From Piscinibacter sp. HJYY11 (GTDB taxonomy: Bacteria; Pseudomonadota; Gammaproteobacteria; Burkholderiales; Burkholderiaceae_C), in assembly GCF_016735515.1 (NCBI RefSeq), contig NZ_JAERQZ010000001.1:4948746-5012745 (forward strand): a stretch of 64,000 nt of DNA, given 5' to 3'. Made by a program: the position numbers and the translations under genes. The notes below the pieces were generated by a model. It was not told the DNA's origin. It saw only the letters and a list, made by a program, of their open reading frames with translations, and searched no databases. Positions 60,247 to 64,000 of this stretch are shown here, piece by piece; within the stretch, counting starts at the first letter, position 1, and every line of letters begins with the position of its first letter.

Positions 60247-61596
60247 ATGACCACGCGAGAAGGCAACCTCGAGGCACCCACTCGCCATCCGATCGACTGG
60301 AAGAATCCTGACTTCTATGACGAAGAGAAGTGCGTCCACGAGATGGAGCGCATCTTCGACATCTGCCATGGCTGCCGCCGCTGCGTGAGCCTGTGCCAGA
60401 GCTTCCCGACACTCTTCGACCTGGTCGACGAGAGCAGCACGCAAGAGGTCGACGGCGTCGCCAAGGCCGACTACTGGAAGGTGGTCGACCAGTGCTACCT
60501 GTGCGACCTCTGCTACATGACCAAGTGCCCCTACGTGCCGCCGCACCCGTGGCAGCTCGACTTCCCGCACACCATGCTGCGGGCCAAGGCCATCAAGTTC
60601 AAGAAGGGCGAAGTCAAGGCCGGCGAGAGGCTGCTTGCCTCGACCGACGTGCACGGCCAGTTCGCCGGCATCCCGATCGTCGTGCAGGTCGCGAATGCGC
60701 TCAACAAGACCAAGCCGATGCGCAAGGTGCTCGACAAGACGCTCGGCGTGCACCCCGAGGCCTGGCTGCCCGACCTCGCCAGCAGCCGCTTCCGCTGGAG
60801 CGCGAAGAAGAAGGGCGATGCGAAAGACGTGAAGAACGGCGAGCGCACGCCCGGCAAGGTGGCGATCTACGCCACCTGCTACGTCAACTACAACGAGCCC
60901 GGCATCGGGCACGACCTGGTGAAGCTCCTGGAGCACAACGAGATCCCCTACGAGATCGTGAGCAAGGAGTCGTGTTGCGGCATGCCCAAGCTGGAGCTGG
61001 GCGACCTGGATGAAGTGGCGAAGCACAAGGAGGCCAACATCCCGGTGCTCGCGCGCTATGCGAAGGAGGGCTACGCCATCCTGTCGGCCATCCCGAGCTG
61101 CACGCTGATGTACAAGCAGGAGCTGCCGCTGATGTTCCCGGGCGACGCCGACGTGGCCGCGGTGCAGGAGGCGGTGTACGACCCCTTCGAGTACTTCATG
61201 GCGCGCCACAAGGACGGCTTGCTGAAGACCGACTTCAAGCAGCCGCTCGGCAAGGTCAGCTACCACATCCCCTGCCATGGCCGCGTGCAGAAGATCGGCC
61301 GCAAGACCGAGGAGATGTTCAAGCTGATCGGCGCCGCCGTCACGGTGCAGCTCAACACGGTGGAGCGCTGCTCCGGCCACGCCGGCACCTATGGCGTGAA
61401 GACGCCCACCCACCCGGTCGCCATGAAGATCGGCAAGCCCGTCTTCAAGAGCATGGCGAACGGCGAGCCCGACTACATCAGCTCCGACTGCCAGCTGGCC
61501 GGCCACCACATCGCGCAGGGCATGCAGCAGCAGGGGTCGCCCGAGGCGAAGCTCGCGCACCCGTTGAGCCTGGTGCGCATCGCCTATGGCCTCTGA
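60247..61596 (+). CDS. Heterodisulfide-reductase-like Fe-S protein (GlpC/CCG type)
   Basis: A 449-residue soluble redox protein with two N-terminal 4Fe-4S motifs (CHGCRRCVSLCQSFP and CYLCDLCYMTKCPYVPPHP) and two C-terminal cysteine-rich CCG-type domains (CCGMPKLE, and the variant CSGHAGTYG). It resembles GlpC and HdrD-like electron-transfer subunits. The ATG at 60247 follows GGAGCGCGC. Between rubrerythrin and DUF3501 genes it is probably the electron route to the di-iron protein. Confidence 0.9.
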   Translation: MTTREGNLEAPTRHPIDWKNPDFYDEEKCVHEMERIFDICHGCRRCVSLCQSFPTLFDLVDESSTQEVDGVAKADYWKVVDQCYLCDLCYMTKCPYVPPHPWQLDFPHTMLRAKAIKFKKGEVKAGERLLASTDVHGQFAGIPIVVQVANALNKTKPMRKVLDKTLGVHPEAWLPDLASSRFRWSAKKKGDAKDVKNGERTPGKVAIYATCYVNYNEPGIGHDLVKLLEHNEIPYEIVSKESCCGMPKLELGDLDEVAKHKEANIPVLARYAKEGYAILSAIPSCTLMYKQELPLMFPGDADVAAVQEAVYDPFEYFMARHKDGLLKTDFKQPLGKVSYHIPCHGRVQKIGRKTEEMFKLIGAAVTVQLNTVERCSGHAGTYGVKTPTHPVAMKIGKPVFKSMANGEPDYISSDCQLAGHHIAQGMQQQGSPEAKLAHPLSLVRIAYGL

Positions 61597-61689
61597 AATC
61601 GAAGCGCCGGCCGAGCGCCGGGCTGCTCCCAAGCCGGCCGGCATCCTCTCGGGGGAGCGGCCGATGTACTCATCGGACGAGAGGTAAAC

Positions 61690-62268
61690 ATGACCATCAC
61701 CCGAGACAGCCTGCTCACGCTCGAGGCCTACGCCAAGATCCGCAAGTCGAGCGCGCCGGAGATCATTGCCCACCGCAAGCGCCGCACGGTGCGCCTGGGC
61801 GAGCACATCTCGCTGCAGTTCGAAGACGAGACGACCATCCGCCGGCAGATCCAGGAGATGCTGCACATCGAGAAGATCTTCATGGAAGAGGGCATCCAGG
61901 GCGAGATCGAGGCCTACCTGCCGCTGGTGCCCGACGGCAGCAACTGGAAGGCGACGATGCTGATCGAGTACCCCGACGTGCACGAGCGCAAGCGAGAGCT
62001 CGCCCGCCTGATCGGCGTGGAAGACCGCATGTTCGTCGAGGTCGAGGGCCATGCCCGCATCTATGCCATCGCCGACGAAGACCTCGACCGCGAGAACGAG
62101 GAGAAGACCTCGGCCGTGCACTTCGTGCGCTTCGAGTTCCCTTCTGCCGCGAAAGAGGCCGTGCGGGCCGGCGCACAGGTCAAGCTGGGCTGCGACCACA
62201 CCCACTACCCCGCCCACGTGCAGATCGTCCCCGAGACGCTCGCCAGCTTGGCCGGCGACCTGCGCTGA
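61690..62268 (+). CDS. DUF3501 family protein
   Basis: A 192-residue protein I recognise as DUF3501 (ITRDSLLTLEAYAKIRKS..., RLGEHISLQFEDETTIRRQIQEMLHIEKIF). No catalytic motif is known. The family is almost always next to a rubrerythrin and a CCG-type Fe-S protein, as here, which suggests a shared peroxide-reduction complex. AGAGG lies before the ATG. Confidence 0.88.
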   Translation: MTITRDSLLTLEAYAKIRKSSAPEIIAHRKRRTVRLGEHISLQFEDETTIRRQIQEMLHIEKIFMEEGIQGEIEAYLPLVPDGSNWKATMLIEYPDVHERKRELARLIGVEDRMFVEVEGHARIYAIADEDLDRENEEKTSAVHFVRFEFPSAAKEAVRAGAQVKLGCDHTHYPAHVQIVPETLASLAGDLR

Positions 62269-62347
62269 GCCACGGGCAGCGTCGACCCGCCTGACAGGGC
62301 TGACGGCACAGCCCTGCGTCCCGAACAGACATTTCCTACAGCCTGCA

Positions 62348-62385
62348 ACGGCCCGGGCCGATGTTGCCCGGGCCGTGGTGTTTCT
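62348..62385 (+). terminator. Terminator after DUF3501 gene
   Basis: ACGGCCCGGG (62348-62357), 9-nt loop, CCCGGGCCGT (62367-62376), then GGTGTTT. A perfect 10-bp stem with a short T-run. Confidence 0.7.
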
Positions 62386-62471
62386 AGAGTTGCGGTCAAG
62401 GCATTCACTGAAGCAGTGAGGGACCGTCCCCACCGGTGTCTGGCCTCGCGATGAACGAGAAAGGAAGTTTC

Positions 62472-62912
62472 ATGAACGCACTCAAGACCACCACCACCGT
62501 CGCCGCCCTGGCCGCCGCCTTCGCGCTGGCCGCCTGCGACCGCAACAGCGACGAGCGCACCGCCGGCGAGCGCCTCGACGGCGCCGTGGCCAGCGCCGAG
62601 CAGCGCGCCGATGAAGCCAGGTCCGATGTCCGCCGTGAGTCGGCCGAAGCCCGCAGCGACATCAACACCGCCGCCAACCAGGCTGGCGACAAGATGAAGG
62701 ACGCTGCCATCACCACCAAGGTCAACGCCGAACTGGCCCGTGACAACGATCTGAGCGCGCTCAAGATCAATGTCGACACCAACGAAGGCCGCGTGGTGCT
62801 GCGCGGTACGGCGCCGAACGCCGACGCCCGTGACCGCGCCACGACCATCGCCCAGCGTGTGGACGGCGTGCTCGCGGTCGACAACCAGCTCACCGTCGGC
62901 ACCCAGGGCTGA
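62472..62912 (+). CDS. BON domain lipoprotein
   Basis: A 146-residue lipoprotein with lipobox LAAC (Cys22) after a hydrophobic signal, a helical Ala/Arg/Glu-rich stretch, and one BON domain (DAAITTKVNAELARDNDLSALKINVDTNEGRVVLRGTAPN) that attaches proteins to membranes or phospholipid. AAGGAAG precedes the ATG. Likely a periplasmic stress or envelope protein of the OsmY type. Confidence 0.9.
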   Translation: MNALKTTTTVAALAAAFALAACDRNSDERTAGERLDGAVASAEQRADEARSDVRRESAEARSDINTAANQAGDKMKDAAITTKVNAELARDNDLSALKINVDTNEGRVVLRGTAPNADARDRATTIAQRVDGVLAVDNQLTVGTQG

Positions 62913-62952
62913 CGCCCCGGCCGACCGAGGGGCGCTGAGCGCCTGAGCTTCG

Positions 62953-62990
62953 CAGCCGCCGTCTCTTCGGGACGGCGGCTGTTTCATTTG
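62953..62990 (+). terminator. Terminator after BON lipoprotein gene
   Basis: CAGCCGCCGTC (62953-62963), 7-nt loop, GACGGCGGCTG (62971-62981), then TTTCATTTG. A perfect 11-bp stem. Confidence 0.85.
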
Positions 62991-63062
62991 GGAACGCATT
63001 GAGGCAGGGGCAGGCACGCCGTTCGCCAACAAGGCCCATCACCCCTCACGCGAGACCACCCC

Positions 63063-63500
63063 ATGCAACGCGAATTCGACTTCATCGGCCCGCAGGACGT
63101 GCTCTACATCGAGGACCACCCGACCAACGTGCACCTGATGCAGGCCCTGTTCAAGCGCCGCCCGCAGCTCAAGCTGGTGGTGGCAGGCGACGGCCAGCAG
63201 GCGCGGCGCATCGCTCGCAGCCTGCGCCCCGGCCTGTTGCTGGTGGACCTGCGCCTGCCCGATTGCCATGGCGCCGAGCTGCTCGAGGAGCTGCGCCAGT
63301 ACGAGGGCTATGCCCACCTGCCGGCGGTGGCCGTGACCGCGGAGCCGGGCGACCACCTCGAGGGCACCAGCTTCTGCGAGGTGTGGCCCAAGCCGCTGGA
63401 CCTGGCCTACGTGCTCGACCGGCTCGACCGGTTTGCGGCGATGGGGCCGCTGTTCACGCACCCAGAGCGCCAGCAGGCCGCGGCGCTCCACCCTGAATGA
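63063..63500 (+). CDS. Single-domain response regulator
   Basis: A 145-residue receiver domain with the acidic pair in YIEDHPTN, the phospho-Asp in LLLVDLRLPD and the Lys in VWPKPL. No output domain follows. It may act through protein contacts or phosphorelay. It is followed after 9 bp by a small Pro-rich ORF with its own GGAG site. Confidence 0.92.
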   Translation: MQREFDFIGPQDVLYIEDHPTNVHLMQALFKRRPQLKLVVAGDGQQARRIARSLRPGLLLVDLRLPDCHGAELLEELRQYEGYAHLPAVAVTAEPGDHLEGTSFCEVWPKPLDLAYVLDRLDRFAAMGPLFTHPERQQAAALHPE

Positions 63501-63509
63501 GGAGACCGC

Positions 63510-63674
63510 ATGAATCTGCAAGACCAGTCGATCCGCGCCGGCGGGGCCAACCTGCCCCAGCCCGTGCCCTTCGTGCCCACGCAGCCGCTGCCGCCATCGC
63601 GGCCCATGCCCGAGCTGCCGGCACCCGAGATCGTCGAGCCACCACTGCCGGGGCACTTTCCTTTCCTCGGCTGA
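63510..63674 (+). CDS. Small Pro-rich protein downstream of response regulator
   Basis: A 54-residue ORF beginning MNLQDQSIRAGG, with about 16 prolines and a final HFPFLG. GAGGAGA at correct spacing supports translation. Unrecognised; the proline ladder suggests a docking peptide or partner of the response regulator (inference). Confidence 0.6.
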   Translation: MNLQDQSIRAGGANLPQPVPFVPTQPLPPSRPMPELPAPEIVEPPLPGHFPFLG

Positions 63675-63705
63675 ACGACCTCCCTGTGGGTTGTGCGCTG
63701 CAACT

Positions 63706-63717
63706 CTTACGGGTAAG
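63706..63717. promoter_or_regulatory. Inverted repeat, possible activator site
   Basis: CTTAC-GG-GTAAG, a perfect 5-bp inverted repeat centred about 95 bp upstream of the sigma-54 promoter, where an enhancer-binding activator would be expected. Confidence 0.45.
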
Positions 63718-63805
63718 CCCGAAAGCGCTCGGCATTTTTGGGCAAGCGGCGTGCCTGCGCGCGCCGGTGTTCACCCGAATGCCGCGTGTTTTGCAAAAAC
63801 GGGCG

Positions 63806-63820
63806 TGGCACCGCGTTTGC
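63806..63820 (+). promoter_or_regulatory. Sigma-54 (RpoN) promoter
   Basis: TGGCAC-N5-TTGC, matching the -24/-12 consensus at all listed positions. It lies 37 bp upstream of the TTG start of the EpsD-like gene, so that gene needs RpoN and an enhancer-binding activator. Confidence 0.82.
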
Positions 63821-63857
63821 CCAAGGGTCGCATCGACCAACAAAAGAGGGTGCCGGT

Positions 63858-64000
63858 TTGGGAATCACGTGGAGTCATCGACGATCTGCCTGCAGTGTGC
63901 TGATCGCCGCAGCAGCCTTGGCTGGTTGCGGCGCGAGGTCGTCGTCTGACACCGGCACGCAGATCGCGGCCCGGGTGAACCGCGAAGAGATCTCGGTCCA
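63858..64000 (+). CDS. EpsD-like peptidyl-prolyl isomerase lipoprotein, 3' end outside window
   Basis: The frame is open to the window edge. TTG at 63858 follows AGAGGG (63845-63850) at good spacing and starts a lipoprotein signal with lipobox LAGC, then TQIAARVNREEISV, which resembles the start of EpsD/SurA-like foldases of exopolysaccharide loci. Only 47 residues are visible, so the family call is tentative. The sigma-54 promoter just upstream fits regulated exopolysaccharide clusters. Confidence 0.62.
   Translation, partial: MGITWSHRRSACSVLIAAAALAGCGARSSSDTGTQIAARVNREEISV

Overview
This is high-GC, gene-dense DNA with strongly G/C-ending codons. Several features point to a betaproteobacterium of the order Burkholderiales, probably near the Rubrivivax/Leptothrix/Methylibium group. 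They are four orphan Bug-type (tripartite tricarboxylate) binding proteins, an OmpC-like porin ending in Phe, LysR-controlled catabolic operons, a ProQ/FinO protein with a low-complexity tail, and a sigma-54 promoter before an EpsD-like lipoprotein. The assignment is inference from gene content only. No rRNA, CRISPR array, insertion sequence or transposase is visible.

Layout. (1) 1-9148 is a co-directional defence-like module: a DUF499 ATPase (5' end outside the window), DUF3780, a DUF1156 DNA methyltransferase and a phospholipase-D-like/SNF2 helicase. An SRAP (YedK/HMCES-type) protein follows in opposite orientation. (2) 10.1-12.8 kb holds a TetR/SDR divergent pair with a clear promoter and operator, then small proteins and a cupin. 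(3) 12.9-23.2 kb is one tightly overlapped minus-strand operon for a cyclic amide or nucleobase: deaminase-like amidohydrolase, DUF3830, LOG-type phosphoribohydrolase, ABC permease and ATPase, barbiturase/cyanuric-acid-hydrolase family enzyme, dihydroorotase/allantoinase-like enzyme, SDR, and a RutB-like cysteine hydrolase between two paralogous binding proteins. A divergent LysR gene follows, and two near-identical palindromes lie in the gap. (4) 24.5-33.0 kb carries a lactonase (SMP-30), a D-2-hydroxyacid dehydrogenase, an RraA-type aldolase, a LigI-like amidohydrolase, three Bug binding proteins, a porin and a LysR. Two of its promoters share a long element. (5) 33.1-44.6 kb is a second nitrogen-heterocycle/amide region: amidohydrolase, complete ABC importer with a Tat-exported binding protein, amidase, a hydantoin-racemase homologue without its cysteines, another deaminase-like amidohydrolase, a GntR regulator with a symmetric operator array, an arylmalonate-decarboxylase/maleate-isomerase homologue, and a dihydropyrimidinase. 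(6) 44.6-57.6 kb is an acyl-CoA catabolic region: hydratase, two thiolases, ADP-forming ligase alpha part, AMP-forming ligase, dienoyl-CoA-reductase-like SDR, hydroxyacyl-CoA-dehydrogenase-like SDR, family III CoA transferase, acyl-CoA dehydrogenase, CitE-like lyase and a TetR. (7) 57.6-64 kb looks like core genome: ProQ, tRNA-Ala(CGC), an esterase, a rubrerythrin/Fe-S/DUF3501 module, a BON lipoprotein, a response regulator, and the start of an exopolysaccharide locus.

How it works together. Regions 3-5 encode six amidohydrolase-superfamily enzymes, a Toblerone-fold ring-opening hydrolase, a cysteine hydrolase, an amidase, two ABC importer sets and several orphan binding proteins. This is a substantial capacity for importing and stepwise opening cyclic ureides or imides, with products entering central metabolism through the hydroxyacid, aldolase and acyl-CoA steps. 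The exact substrates cannot be read from sequence. The most distinctive observations are the regulatory architectures (LysR palindrome pair, GntR three-site array, shared 52-bp promoter element, TetR-like GGT-centred operators), the cysteine-less racemase, and the defence-like module at the left edge.
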